Positions 45,093-57,377 of a stretch of 64,000 nt of DNA are shown piece by piece. The translations under genes were made by a program, and so were the position numbers. The stretch's first letter is position 1. Each line of letters starts with the position of its first letter. The notes under the pieces are model-generated. The model did no database searches, was not told where the DNA came from, and worked only from the letters and a program-made list of their open reading frames with translations. This stretch comes from Rhipidocladum racemiflorum (Eukaryota > Streptophyta > Magnoliopsida > Poales > Poaceae), in contig CM070575.1 of the NCBI GenBank assembly GCA_036346355.1, positions 60,951,915-61,015,914 on the forward strand, in the 5' to 3' direction.

Positions 45093-45423
45093 TGAGGCCA
45101 CCTAGTAGTCTGCACCACCGCACATAGGATCAAGGGCATTTAATGCATATCGTGCGCATTAAATTGGGATAATGAAGGCCACAGTGTGACGGCGCATGTT
45201 CCCAATACACGCATTTATTACGGGTGACGTCACGGTAAAATCCCTCTCCCCTGACGAGGCGGGCGGAGCCGACAGGCACGCGGGGCCCGAGGCCGGGAGA
45301 AGTCGGCTATGTCAGAAGCGTTAAGTATGACTCAAGAATAGTGACAGGTGCATTAAATGTGGTGTGGCAGTGTAATGAGTGTGGTACCTAATGTAAGTTC
45401 CCATGCGCCCCAGCCAGACCTAG

Positions 45424-45430
45424 TATAAAA
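45424..45430 (+). promoter_or_regulatory. TATA box of the Tat LTR promoter
   Basis: TATAAAA occurs in a GC-rich setting, with transcription expected ~30 bp downstream. The related solo LTR has the same box at 39908-39914. It would drive the genomic and mRNA transcript. Confidence 0.75.
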
Positions 45431-45742
45431 GGAAGCCGGGGTGCATGGGAGAAGGGGTTCGAACTTTTTGGGTTGGATGTTTTCAGTTCGGTTCTTCAAC
45501 CTCTGAAGAGCAGTTCCGTCTGAATTGTCTCAGTTTTCCCCCAAGAATACATGCAAGAGTAGATGAGAAGGACTTGGGCTATTACTCCTTAGGAGGGCCT
45601 GAACCTGGGTAAACCCTAGCGTCCCCTTGCAAGCTTCGCCTTTGATTCCTCCTCTCCATCCTCCGAGCGATCTCCACGAAAGCCCCCTATTTGAACTTCA
45701 TATACACCCGGTCCGGAGGTGTCTGTTGGCTCTTACGCCGAC

Positions 45743-46107
45743 AGTGGAGCGCCAGGTAGGGGGAGCTCGGTGGCTAGATCGCCCTTTCTTCCTCAACCTT
45801 TTCACGAAGGTTGCAAGAAGTTTCGGCTGTCGTCGGCATGGCAGACTCACAGTCCAAGCATGGCGATCTACCTTAGGAGAGTAGCGCTCGTAGCTGATCC
45901 CGGCGCCCGGCCAGGGCGTCGGACCTCCCGGGCCCCTCCGTCCTGGGAGGGACACGTGTTGCTTCTGCGCTCGGAGGACAGCCCGTCCGACGGCGCTTGC
46001 TGATGGGAGATGACACCCCAGCGCGGAATCTTCATGCAGCCCAGCTGCTCCTCGATCATCCTCCAGTTACACTAGGGGGCGGAACCCCGGCCGCTCCGTG
46101 GCTGAGG
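45743..46107 (+). other. Tat leader and broken gag start
   Basis: Directly after the LTR, GTGGAGCGCCAGGTAGGGGG is the likely primer-binding region; it is not the Met-tRNA type used by the copias. An ATG at 45838 opens MADSQSKHGDLP and then hits TAG at 45874-45876. Further frames are broken before the copia solo LTR at 46108. Confidence 0.55.
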
Positions 46108-47573
46108 TGAAGGAGAACGCGGCGCTACGCTAGCCGAAAACAAAACTTTTCTACCGCGAACACCCAGGAAACATGCGAGTCAGAGATCATGGAGCATTAC
46201 CCTTGGAGCACGTTAGCAGCGGAAGTAGAGTGGGTGAAGCCTCCCCGCGTGCTACAAAGCACAGTACGTAGTCGAACACGACGTGGTACACCTCCTCCTC
46301 GTCGCGGATCGACGCCACAACAGCTTCATTGTAATCGCACAGTTGATGTAGCCGATTGAATCGATCAGCACCGACGCAAGAGCGATGACGCCTCTACAGT
46401 ATCCACACGTCCGGGGTGGGATCACTGCGCGATGGTGTGCTAGCACCCACACGTGCGGCTAGGGTTTAGTGGGACGCGGTGGCGGCTAGGGCTTGTGGTG
46501 GGGAGACTATTACTCCGCACGCCCCCACGCCTCCTTTATATAGAGTGCACTAACGGGCCTTCTGTAATAGAAGCCCACTAGGGCTCGCACTAATGGATCT
46601 TCTACAATAGAAATCCATTAAGACGCAAGAGGATCCAAATCCACATAAACCCACTAATGGATCCGATCCATTACACATGATCCAACCCGTTAAGTGTGTG
46701 ACCCATTAGGCTCATGTACAAGTCAGCCGCGGTCCTAGAGAACCCCTTTTCCAGACCACAAGTCAATAGCGGTACCTAGCAGCACATATTGACCCCTGAA
46801 TGTACACAATGATCGAATCAGCTGAACCTTGATATACTCACATAGGATCCTTTTGCCACACGATATCAGTCAAGCTCAAGGCAAGAAGCGTGCCACCCTT
46901 GTGATAGCTCGACAAATTCACTCGTCATTGTAATGGATATAATTCGTGATTAACTCTTTAATCACTTTGGCATGGCCATGCACTTTTCCTTATCCATCCA
47001 CACCGAGGGGCCCAGAGATATCTCTCCCGTTATCAAGGAGGGGCAAATTCCATCTTGATCTCTTACATCTCACGTCATGTTTCATGGCATACCCGTAAGC
47101 TACCTTTATAACTCCTCTGTTATGGTGAAGCGTTTGATAGCCCCAAAATATACAATTACACATGCTGAGAATCAATAAGAATATCAGGTCAAAGGATCAT
47201 ATAGGTATACCACTCGAGACTACATCCTGATGGCACTTCTTAAGATAACAATCTCAGCAGTGTCTCGGAGCGGGTCTATCCAACCCCATGTTCTCTAACA
47301 TGTGCCCACATTATTGATTTGATATCTCCATATCTATGGTATGTGAAACATTACCATCAATCAATATATGTGCTGGTCAAATCACTATTGTCCCACATAA
47401 TGATATGTGACCAAGGACCATTTAGAATAATATCATATAACCAATGTGTTTCATAATTAAGTCGTACTCAATGAACAAAGGAGTGACATTTATTCATGGA
47501 ACTGATAAGTACATGAACATAGACGTATGATATAATCATCTCACATGATCGCCTCTAGGGCATATCACCAACA
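46108..47573 (-). mobile_element. Solo LTR of a Ty1/copia element (Angela/BARE-like end)
   Basis: The plus strand reads TGAAGGAGAACGCGG...GCATATCACCAACA, 1466 bp, flanked by a perfect TGAGG duplication (46103-46107 and 47574-47578). In minus orientation it begins TGTTGGTGATATGCCCTAG, like the start of Angela/BARE/RIRE1-type LTRs. A minus-strand TATATAAA lies near 46533-46540. No coding sequence is present. Confidence 0.88.
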
Positions 47574-49001
47574 TGAGGGACATCGCCCACCTAGTGGATG
47601 CTGCCCAGCAGCAGGTAGAGGTGGCAAACCAGCCGGGTGCTTCCGGCGTCTGGCGGCATGACGTGCGCGCGATCGATGCGCAGGCTTCCAGCCACCCCAG
47701 CAAAGATTTTCTGGCCACGAGGGCCGGGACAAAGGGAAGGGTGCACATGTTGCAGCCCCCTTGGATATCGGAGGACGTGCACATGCTCCCGCCCCTTCTC
47801 GCGGTTCCCCCAAGCCGGCGGGGGCCACGAGGATCTCAGGACCCGTCTAGACGAAAGGCGACTCCAGCGCGATGGTGACTTGCGCAATGCCCTTAGGGGG
47901 CGTCGTGAGCATGCGCAACGTCGTGCTGGCCGCCCGACGCCTAGCGACCGAGGGGAGATCTCGCCCCCTGACTCCAGGGAGAGAGTAGACTCGCACTCCT
48001 CGACTCCCTCTTTGGGCTGAGGAGCGGGCGAGCGACGCTGCTCCCCCTACAATGTTGGATGCCAGGCCTTTTCCCTCCGCCTATGCCAAGCTACGTGGCC
48101 GGAGAGATTCCGCCCTGCGTCCATCGAAAAGTACGACGGCACCACCAACCCGGAGGAGTTCCTGCAGATCTACACTACGGTGGTGCGTGCCGCAGGAGGG
48201 TTCGAAAAGATCATGGCCAACTACCTCCCGACGTCGCTGACGGGTTCTGCCCGCTCCTGGCTGCTGAACCTCCTGCGAGGCTACGTGCACTCGTGGGAAG
48301 AACTGTGCGACCTTTTCGTCGCCAACTTCCAGGGCTCCTACACTCAGCCAGGCATGGAGGACGACCTCCATGCCCTGGAACAGACAAAGGGGGAGTCCCT
48401 GAGGGAATTTATCCGGCGGTTCAGCCACTGCCGTAACACAATCCCTCGGATTTTCGAGCAATTGGTGATCATCGCGTTCCGGAGGGGGGTTCGGGATCAG
48501 AAGATGCAGGAGAAGATGGCTACCTGCACTATATCAACCACTTCCGAGCTGTTCTCCTTGGTGCATAAATGCGCCAGGGCAGCGGAGGCCCGGGAGCGCG
48601 CGGCAAGGCCTTCCGATCACGACAAGGCAGGAACCTCGAAAGCCTTCGATCACAAGAAGAAGAAGCGCAAGGAGGCCGGCGCCGGAGATATTCTGGTTGC
48701 TGGGCCGGAGGCCAAGCCCCAGAAGCGCGACCGCCAGGACAAGAGGGGTGATCGCCGAGACCCGCTCGGCGATCGCAGGGACCACCGTTCACCCCGCCGA
48801 GAAGACGACAGGGGCAAACCCTACTGCCCCATCCACAGGACCAGTGGACATGATCTGGCGGACTGCCAGCGGCTCAAGGAACACCGTGAAAATGACCACA
48901 ATGATGCGGGTGAAGACCCTGCTCCGTTGGCCTTTCAGCAAGCAGAGCATACGGTGGCGTTCATTTACGGTGGCTCCACCACCTATTCTTCAAACTCGTA
49001 G
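47574..49001 (+). pseudogene. Tat Gag
   Basis: Broken frames from 47574 (RDIAHLVDAAQQQVEVANQP) lead to the open frame ending at 49001. The retrotransposon gag domain is clear: EKYDGTTNPEEFLQIYTTVV, ARSWLLNLLRGYVHSWEEL, LHALEQTKGESLREFIRRF and CRNTIPRIF. A basic linker rich in KKKKRK and RDRR follows, and then the Tat-type zinc motif YCPIHRTSGHDLADC (about 48820-48868). Gag forms the particle and binds RNA. It closes with TAG (48999-49001), but the same frame continues into protease. The solo LTR at 46108 splits the upstream part. Confidence 0.85.
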
Positions 49002-49727
49002 TACAACCGAGAGTTGAGGGAGGTGTGCGCCACCGTGCCAACCCCCGGGGCGAGCAGGCCACTGAAATGGTCAAAGGTGCCGATCACTTTCAGTCGAGCC
49101 GACCACCCGGAGAGCACTTCCGGTCCGAGCCATCTTCCGATCGTGGTTTCTCCCACGGTCCGAAATGTGCGACTCGGGCGAGTGCTTGTCGATGGAGGAA
49201 GCTCCATCAACCTTATGTCCGTTGGGGTGTTCAGGGCTCTCCAAATTTCCTATAGTGAGTTGCGCCCGGCCCCTCTTTTCTACGGAGTTGCCCCCGGGGT
49301 AGGCTTGACACCCCTGGGACAAGTCCAGCTGCCCATCACATACGGAAGCACGGAGAACTTCCGGACAGAGAGAGTCAACTTTGAGGTCGCCGACTTCGAC
49401 CTCCCCTACATCGCTTTAGTTGGCCGGCTAGCTTTGGTCAAATTCATGGCGGCCACGCATTATGCTTATATGATGGTGAAGATCCCTGGGCCTGGAGGTC
49501 CAATTACTGTGAAGGTGGATCGGCTGGAAGCCCTGCGCCTCAGCAAGCAGGTGCAAGACCTGGCCGGCGCCACCTGTTCGGCCCGAGGCGAGGACGACTG
49601 CCCAGAGCTCCCCCCGGTCAAGGCCCGCGCTTCACCCGGTCCCTCGGGTGAGGTGAAGGTGGTCCCTGTGGGTGAGGATGGTTCTGGGAAGGTCGTGAAG
49701 ATCGGCGCCAACCTCAGCACCAAATAG
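49002..49727 (+). pseudogene. Tat aspartic protease
   Basis: The frame continues from gag after one amber codon. PLKWSKVPITFSRADHPES and VVSPTVRNVRLGRVLVDGGS lead into the active site DGGSSINLM (about 49191-49217), the Tat variant of the D-S/T-G motif. LTPLGQVQLPITYG, TERVNFEVADFDLPY and IALVGRLALVKFMAATHYAY complete the domain. An acidic, proline-rich linker ends in TAG at 49725-49727. The protease would cleave the polyprotein during maturation. Confidence 0.87.
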
Positions 49728-50048
49728 GAAGACACGCTCGTCACCTTCCTCTGGTCCAACTTAGATGTGTTTTCCTGGGAACTATCTGAAATGACCGGGG
49801 TCCCTAGGGAGGTGATCGAGCACCGATTGGCAACGCTTCCTGGAGTGCACCCAGTCCGGCAGAAAGTCCGGAGGCAGGCACTAGAGCGGCAAGATGCCAT
49901 TCGGGATGAGGTGGAGAAACTGCTGCGTGCAATGATAGTACGGGAGGCCGCTTACCCTGAGTGGCTGGCCAACCCCATACTTGTCAAGAAATCAAACGGG
50001 AGGTGGCGGATGTGCATTGACTTCACCGACCTTAACAAAGTTTGTCCC
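49728..50048 (+). pseudogene. Tat reverse transcriptase, N-terminal part
   Basis: Same frame after the second TAG: FSWELSEMTGVPREVIEHRL, then KVRRQALERQDAIRDEVEKL and the RT motif VKKSNGRWRMCIDFTDLNKV (about 49984-50043). It is cut after the VCP codons by a solo LTR at 50049. The frame is in phase with 52350, so this insertion alone explains the break. Confidence 0.9.
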
Positions 50049-52344
50049 TGTGACACCCCAGAATATGACATTTTAGAATTCGGCATTTTGGTACGACTTT
50101 ATAGCGTGTTTTTGGGCCGTTTTCGGGTGTTTGGGCCTCTCCGGAGGACTTTGGGCCTTGGGGGTTGAGTTGGGCCTCCGGTGGAAGGGTTTGGGCCCGG
50201 GGGGGGACTTTTGGGCAGCCAAATCTGGCCCCCAACCCTTGGTGCGCCCCCCACTCCCTTTCCCAACCCTAGCCGCCACCCCCTAGCCCCCCCATGCGCC
50301 TCCACCCTTCCCCTTCCTCTCCATCTTCTCCCATGCCGCCACCACCTCTCCCCTCCCCTCTCCACCCCCCTTGCTGCCCTAGAGGAGATCCCCACCTCGC
50401 CATCCCGTTGATCTCTCCATCGGGAAGCCCCGCGACGAGGAGATCCGGCGGTTCCGGCGCGGGGAAGACGATTGGGAACCCGGGAGGAAGGAATTTCGGC
50501 GTTCGTCATTTGTCGGGTGGAGGTATGGTCTTGGGAAATCCCTGGGGTTGGTCTAGGTGCTGTGGTAGAGGGTGTTTCTATGTTTTTAGATCGAGTGGTG
50601 GTGCTGCGATTGGGTAGATTGGATGAAAACTAGAGTTTGCCACGTTCTCTGTTTCGGGCAGATTGTGCACTCGACCTAGGGTTTGAGTTTTCAAAATTTT
50701 AGATTCGGAATTTGGTCGTTCGCCTGTTGAAAAAGTTGTAGATAACTTCAATATATTTAATTGGACACCAAGAACGCCCAAATCCATCTAGCCGTTTGAA
50801 AGTTATGGTCGTTTTACCGAACGTGTTCAAAACTGTGACGAGATTGGAACAGATTACGTTGGTCTGTAGATTAAACAATTTTAGAAGTCGAATCAGCTTT
50901 TTCCAATACTTAGAAAAAGCTAGGAAATTTCCTAAGCTTCGCGATGATGTACTCATTTACTTGATTTGGAGTCCTATAACGCAAGTTATGCTAGTTTCAA
51001 GCCTACTGTCCCGGCGGGACAGATTCTCTGTTTTTCAATTTTGGGAGTAGTTTGCGAAGTCGGGGTAGATGATCGAGTGGGTACTGTTTTGTGGGCACGT
51101 TTTGAGTGTGTGGTCTCTATGTGCAGGTGGTGTGACCCCGGGAGTGCCCTCAACCTCTCGCCAATCCGTCGCCCGAGGTTAAGGCAAGTGTATTGTAATG
51201 GGTAGCGTGTTGAATGTTGATAATTGAGACTAGGTGCAAATTATTTACATGATGTGCTATCTTGTCATGATTACATGTTGTGATATCTTGCTATGATTAG
51301 CGCTTGCCCATGTCATGATGAAAATGGATTAATATGATGCTATGCCATGTTTAGTTCAGTTTGGTGCAAGTTGTTTATGTTTATGGCATAATCGCATACA
51401 TGGCATGTGATCTGGCCCGGTCGGTGAGAAAGTCATAACTAGTCCAGTAAGGTCGGTGAGGAAGTTATGACTAATCCGGAGAGCCAATGAGTAAGCCCGG
51501 TCGGTGAGAAAGTCATAACTAGTTCGGTAGGGTCGGTGAGAAAGTTATGACTAATCTGGAGAGCAATGAGTAAGTCCTACCTCGTGATTCCATCCACCGT
51601 GGTGAATGGAAGGGAGGTGTAGGCACACTCCATTTACGGGATGGAAGGGGGAAGAGGGTGTACGCCGACGGGTGTGCACTCAGCAATACCGGTATATGCT
51701 TCCAGGAGACATGTGCATTGCATTGCATACATGGTGATGAGAATGAGTTTTGTACAATGTGCTATGTCATGGCTATGATGTTGTAGTTGAGATTATGATT
51801 TGATCATGATGTTAAAGTATGGTATGTATTGATGTTGGCATTGATTTATTCTTTATGATCCATTGCAATATACTTGCTGAGTGATGAACTCACGCTTGTG
51901 TTTTATGTTGTTTTTAGGTACCATGAATCCGGCATGCGGGAAAGGGCATTAGCTACACATCTACACGTAGCTCCACACTTATAGACAATTTATTCGTTTG
52001 GGTCATGATAATAAGAATAGTGCCATCAAACTTGGTGCATGATTAAATAGTGTGCTTGGTTTCCTCATTTACCTCGTTTGGCACATGAGATGGTTGAATT
52101 CATTATTCTATACTTATACTGTTGCTAGAACCCTTGTTATTGATGATTACATGTCATTCTTTATGCTATATCTTGTGATCATATTGTTGTTGCTTCAAGT
52201 CATGGAAAAACAAATGAGATGCTGTCGAAATTTTCGGTTTTAGCATTTACTCCTTTGCTGTAATTTATCTTTATTTGTGGTATTTAGATGTGATTTAGTC
52301 TATGTTTGGTAACATTTAGGCATACCAGATGCCGGGGTGTTACA
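50049..52344 (+). mobile_element. Solo LTR (2.3 kb) inserted in the Tat RT
   Basis: TGTGACACCCCAGAATATG...GATGCCGGGGTGTTACA is flanked by a perfect GTCCC duplication (50044-50048 and 52345-52349). The two termini are inverted repeats over about 11 bases. Orientation is assigned from the GCTGAGTGATGAACTCACG box near 51877, which matches plus-strand LTRs of the window. Proline-rich ORFs at 50181-50617 lie entirely within it and show no domain. Confidence 0.9.
51417..51567. repeat. Tandem duplication of a ~76-bp unit in the solo LTR
   Basis: CCCGGTCGGTGAGAAAGTCA starts at about 51417 and again at about 51497, each followed by GGTCGGTGAG(G/A)AAGTTATGAC and TAAT(C)TGGAGAG. Confidence 0.8.
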
Positions 52345-52827
52345 GTCCCAAGGACCCATACCCTCTGCCGCGAATAGACATCATCATCGACTCCACAGCA
52401 GGGTGCGAGGTCTTGTGCTTCCTGGACGCCTACTCCGGCTACCACCAGATCAGCATGGCACGGGAAGACGAGGAGAAGACTGCTTTTGTGACCCCTCTCG
52501 GCGTGTACTGCTATGTCCGAATGCCCTTCAGGCTGAAGAATGCTGGCTCAACCTACCAGCGAGCTATGCACACTGTATTTCGATCACAGATTGGAAGAAA
52601 CCTTGAAGTGTATGTTGATGACTTGGTAGTGAAGACCAAAAAGACTGCTGGGCTTATTGAAGATGTGGAGGAGACTTTCTCCCACCTCCGACAGTATTGT
52701 TTGAAGCTGAATCCCGAGAAGTGTGTGTTCGGTGTGCCGTCCGGAAAACTGCTCGGATTCCTCGTTTCTAGTCATGGAATCGAGGTCAACCCGGAAAAAA
52801 TCGCGGCCATCGAGCGGATGCAGCCAC
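52345..52827 (+). pseudogene. Tat reverse transcriptase, catalytic part
   Basis: RT resumes with KDPYPLPRIDIIIDSTAG, then FLDAYSGYHQISMAREDEEK (first catalytic aspartate), FVTPLGVYCYVRMPFRLKNA and the YVDDLVVKT box (about 52611-52637). SHLRQYCLKLNPEKCVFGV and GKLLGFLVSSHGIEVNPEKI follow. All three catalytic aspartates are present. MPFRLKNA has R where relatives mostly have G. It is cut at 52827 by the next solo LTR. Confidence 0.92.
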
Positions 52828-55800
52828 TGTAACACCCCAAAATTTTGCTTTTCTTAAATTCATGTGTGATTTGGCACTTTGGTGAATTTTTGGAATTTTC
52901 TGGAATTTATTTGGATTTATTTGGAATTTATTTGAATTTATTCCATTTTGAAATAATTAAAGAATTTAATTTTGCAAATAAAATTTTGCTGGAAATATTT
53001 TATTTGAGTCCAAAATGATCTAAAATATTTTCCAGAATTTTTCGAATTTTTTCGAGTCTTTTGCTATTTTTAATGAATTAAATGAATTATCGAATTATTT
53101 TAATTATTAAATCGCTGGAAAATCCAACTCGGTCAAGCATCGTTTCATCCGACCGAAGTCGGACTCGAAGTCCACCGGCGCCAGTTGACTCGACCAACCA
53201 ACTTGAAAACCCACTGATCCCAACCGTTGATCAAGATCCAACGGCCGAGATCCGCCCGTGACGGCTTCGAGCGCCGTCTGACCGGACCGATCGCTGCGCG
53301 ATCGCGGGTCGCTGATCGTGACGCTGCGGACGGCTGGGATTGCGCTGGTTTTCCTGCGGATCGAAGCCGACTCGCCCGCATAGCCGCTGTGACTGATTAG
53401 GTTTCCGCTTTGTACGCCGCCGAGGCTATTTAAGGCGTATATCGCCCGAGGATCGCTGCTCGTTAGCGCGCTTATTGCCTAAGTTCCAACGCCTGCCGCT
53501 GCCGCCGCGATTTCTGGAGTTTGGGGAGTGCCGCTGCGGGTTTTTTTCTTTCGTCGCGCCCATCCTCCGCGCTTTCAAGCTCGGACTGAGAACCTTGCGC
53601 CGAGGCGCACTCCTACCGGTGCACTCACTTGGCCGAGACGCCCCGGCGCCGTTAGGGTGGTCGCCGCCTCGGGCCGGGCAGCTCGCAACGCCGCCGCGAG
53701 CTATCGCCGCCTGGCGAAGTTTTGCACCGCTGGATCGGTGATCCAACGCGACGAGGCGAGGCCACGCCGCCAAGTATCAAGCTCGCTCGATAGGTTTCAA
53801 CCGTTAGATTTAGATCAGACGGCCGTGGTTAGTTGTTGTAGCTTTAGGTTAGATCTGACCGCCCGATCTAGATCGAACGGCCCGGATCAACCGTAGTTTT
53901 GAACGAGGTTCAGATTCAATCCGACCGCTGATTTTCAAATCAACGGCCGAGATTGTGCCACGTGCTCACCGCGCTTCACGCCGCTGGGGAGCGTGAAATC
54001 TCCGACACGCTGACCCGAGTCGAGGGCCCACGTGTCACCCACAAAATGCCACGCGGCGTGAAACCCACAATACCGCGTGGGGCCCACATGTCACGAGACG
54101 TAGAGTCGTGGACCGAGTCCACCGTGGACCCGAGCCAAGCGTGGACCGAGTCCATGGACCGGCCGACGCCAGCCACCAATCGAGGTCGACACGGTCCATG
54201 CCGACGCACATAATTAATTTCCGAAAAGAAAATGATTTATTAATTCGAAATATTGATTCAAATTTAGATTCAAACTTCAAACGCTTTATAACTTTTATGC
54301 TTTCAACTCGATTGAGTTTATTCAAATTTCTAAATTTGTATAAAATTGAGATCTACCTAAATATGAATTTTATTTAATTTTTGGACTAAAGTTTTCTCTG
54401 TAATATTATTTAATTGATTATTTAAACTTTAATAAATCATAACTTTATGCTTTAACTCCAAATTTGGATTTATCTCCAGCTTTCTAAAATCCAGAAAATT
54501 ACGTTCTCTCCTGCTTATGGATTTTATTTGGAGTTTTGGGATGTTTTTGCCTATTGTTTATTGGGTATTTGCTATTTGCACGCTTTACTTAGTAGACGCT
54601 GAAGTGCCTAAGGATTCGAGGGAGAAGTGTTGACTCAGATCCAACTCAAGACCAAGATAAGTACTTTTTGAAGGCAAGTTGTGCTTTGACCATGTTGATC
54701 CTATTTCTAAATCTATTTTGATTTAAACTATTGCATGCTAGTTTAATTAGAAAGATACTTTGTTTAAAACATGGGGTTAGATAAATACCAATTTGCTATA
54801 TGACACCTTGATTACTTAAGTATGTGCCATGACCTTTGTCACCCTAGTTGTGGTTTACTAGTTGGACATTATTAAATTGCCAACATGGGTTTAGACCGCT
54901 GTAGTATGTCGCTAGACCTGCTACGTGCTCATGACATGATTTTGGACAATCAAATGATAATATGGACTTAATGATATATTGAACTCGCTGGAAAAGTATC
55001 ATGTGATGTTGACACGGACGTGGTGCATGGTAATCAATCGGGTTTGATAAAACAGCCAACGGGCATGTGGCAAGAGTAATCAGTGGGCCTTGTGGCATTG
55101 GGAGTGTTGATTTGGTTTTTCTGTAGTCTTGCCCTGGTCACTCTAAGGACTTAACCTTGCAAGCCTTTGAACTGGTCATACTTGCAACCACATGGTCGAA
55201 TGGGACGGCCCTAGTTGACTAAGTCGCTAAGGACTCACTTGTGGAGCCTCAGGTGTCAGCTTACACCGCTTGTGTGATTGTATCGGGGAGCGATCGTGGT
55301 CGGCCAGATACCCATCTAACGGTGTGTTGGTCCCATACTTCGCTTTGGCTAAGGGAAGGGATGGTGTAGAGCACGAACCAGAGGACCACCGTGTTGTTTG
55401 AGGCTTCCGAAGGCTTTGTTATGATCGCCATTCAAGATACTTTTGTATGGCGATTCACTACCGACGTGGTGAGTGGATTGTATCTTGTGGGTAAAGTGCA
55501 TAACCTCTCGCAGAGTGTAGAATCTATTTGAATAGCCGAAGTCCACTGGTAATCGACAATGCTCGGGAATTACAAACATGGGTTAGACTTTCTCAAAATA
55601 ACTTGGATTTGAAAAGTTGGGTTGGTTTAATAATGAAGATGAGGGAAATGTGGTTTAGGATGGGGCAAATGTTTATCAAATTTCCAAAAGTTATTTATGC
55701 TTTACTTATTTTTACCTGCTGATCTACTTTTATTACTTGTCAAAAGTCACATCGCAAATATACCTCGAAAGCTATTCCTTTGTACCAAGCCATGCATATA

Positions 55801-56219
55801 GTATATTAGCTTGCATTCTCAGGCATGACTTTGTCGAGTACCAAGTACTCACCTTGCCTCAACACAATACCGCTTGAAGAGGAGACACGCCGCTTCGAAG
55901 AGGAGTTCCAAGAGGACCCGCTCTACTTAGGGATGCGAGCCTACCAGCTTGCCTGGTATACCTGGATGGCGCCACGGGTTTATTTGATTTTTTCCGCCGC
56001 CAAGTATTTCTCTTTCAATAAGTTTTGCCTTGCAAGGCATATATTTGTAACTTGGCCATAAGGTCGAGTAACCCTTTGATTATTTAAATAAAGTACTTTG
56101 ATAGTATCGTTTGGTATGATTGTGATATATACCGATGTTAAGACTGTGTGCACTAGCGCGTTCCTGGACTAGTGCTGGATACACAGAGGGTCCGGATTTG
56201 CAAATTCGGGGTCCCGACA
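52828..56219 (+). mobile_element. Solo LTR (3.4 kb) of the chromovirus-type family
   Basis: TGTAACACCCCAAAATTTTG...TTCGGGGTCCCGACA is flanked by a perfect GCCAC duplication (52823-52827 and 56220-56224). It belongs to the same family type as 32309-35989 and 41865-44658. With it removed, the Tat frame reads through. ORFs inside (for example 53426-53896) are overlapping GC-rich frames of the LTR. Confidence 0.92.
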
Positions 56220-56224
56220 GCCAC

Positions 56225-56840
56225 CCACACGGCTCAAGCAAGTGCAGTGCTTAGCTGGTCGCCTGGCCTCTCTCAGTCGGTTCATAGCCCGGCTGGGAGA
56301 AAGGAGCCTCCCCTTTTTCAAGCTATTAAAGAAAACCGACTTCTTCGAGTGGACTACAGAAGCACAACAAGCACTCGAAGATCTGAAGAAGTACCTCTCC
56401 TCCCCTCCGGTACTGGTCGCCCCCGAGCCGGGCGAGCCGCTACTTTTATATGTGGCGGCCAGTCCTGCGGTTGTGAGTGCGGCACTGGTGGCAGAGTGGG
56501 AAGGTGTCCAGCGGCCGATTTACTACGTCAGCAAGGTGTTACATGATGCGAAAACAAGGTACCCGCAAGCCCAGAAGATGGTGTACGCCGTGCTAGTGGC
56601 ATCCAGGAAGTTGCGGCATTATTTCCAAGGAAGGTAGATCACAGTGGTTTCTGCCTATCCCCTGCGCGAGATCCTTCACAATCGTGAGGCGGAGGGCCGC
56701 ATTGCCAAGTGGTCCGTGGAGCTGGGGGAATTCGGCCTCAAATTCGCCCCCCGTACTGCAATCAAGAGTCAAAGATTGGCAGAGTTCGTCGTCGAATGGA
56801 CTCCTGCCGAGTTGGAAACTGAAGAAATCCCCGCGCCCTC
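56225..56840 (+). pseudogene. Tat RNase H (first, retroviral-type)
   Basis: CLAGRLASLSRFIARLGERS and LPFFKLLKKTDFFEWTTEAQ are the RT-RNase H connection. RNase H proper has PLLLYVAASPAVVSAALVAE, IYYVSKVLHDAKTRYPQAQK and KLRHYFQGR. The usual first aspartate is weakly represented (YVAAS), as in many Tat elements whose second RNase H is thought to take over. TAG at 56635-56637 replaces a residue just before ITVVSAYPL, probably a CAG codon. The sequence continues to EFVVEWTPAELE before a frameshift near 56840. Confidence 0.85.
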
Positions 56841-57377
56841 CCTTGGACACTTTACTTCGACGGCTCCTTCAGGCTCGAAGGTGCGGGGGCTGGGGTCCTC
56901 CTGGTTTCCCCAACTGGAGACCTGCTCAAGTACGTGGTCATCCTGGACTTCAAGGCCACCAATAACGTTGCTGAATACGAAGGCTTGCTGGCGGGACTTC
57001 GCGCCGCCGCAGCCATTGGTGTTCGGCGTCTGCAAGTCAAGGGCGACTCCCTGCTGGTCGTCAACCAAGCGAGAAAGGAGTTCTCCTGCTCTGATCCTGT
57101 CATGGCGGTGTACCTGGCAGAGGTAAGAAAAATGGAGTGACAATTCGACGGGCTGGGGTATACTCATATCCCCTGGCGCGACAACTACTTAGCGGACGGG
57201 CTCGCGCAGCTCGCTTCGACAAGATCCCCTATTCCGGTCGGAGTCTTTGAAGAAAGGCTTCCGCGACCGTCCATCGTAGCCCCCGTTTCTGGTGGGGACG
57301 ATGGTGATGCTACTTCAGCCTTCGTTCCGGAAGGGAGAGTAGTACCGGCGGAAACGTCTGGCCAGACGAAGTACCGA
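56841..57377 (+). pseudogene. Tat second RNase H (archaeal-type, aRNH)
   Basis: After a one-base frameshift near 56840, one frame shows WTLYFDGSFRLEGAGAGVLL, then DFKATNNVAEYEGLLAGLRA and LQVKGDSLLVVNQ. These are the D, E, D positions of an archaeal/plant-type RNase H and define the Tat lineage. YTHIPWRDNYLADGLAQLAS closes the domain with the late aspartate (D-x-L-A). TGA at 57138-57140 interrupts it. A linker follows up to integrase. Confidence 0.88.

Larger units (their letters stand above)
44659..45742 (+). repeat. 5' LTR of the Tat element
   Basis: TGTCGGTGTATTCTACACC...CTTACGCCGACA, 1084 bp. It holds seven 55-bp repeats (44711-45090), a TATAAAA box at 45424-45430, then the transcribed R/U5-like part with CTCCGAGCGATCTCCACGAAAG. 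The same start is seen at 61977 (3' LTR) and 39333 (diverged solo LTR). Confidence 0.92.

Noticed and set aside
47573..47887. Overlapping ORFs on both strands just before Tat gag
   Set aside because: The plus-strand one is the broken N-terminal part of gag, already included; the minus-strand ones are shadows.
50181..50617. Proline-rich plus-strand ORFs as a captured gene
   Set aside because: They lie wholly inside the 2.3-kb solo LTR, show no domain, and the composition (C/T-rich runs) explains the open frames.
53426..53896. Overlapping 88-122-codon ORFs on both strands
   Set aside because: GC-rich part of a solo LTR; the counterpart in sister LTRs is not open.
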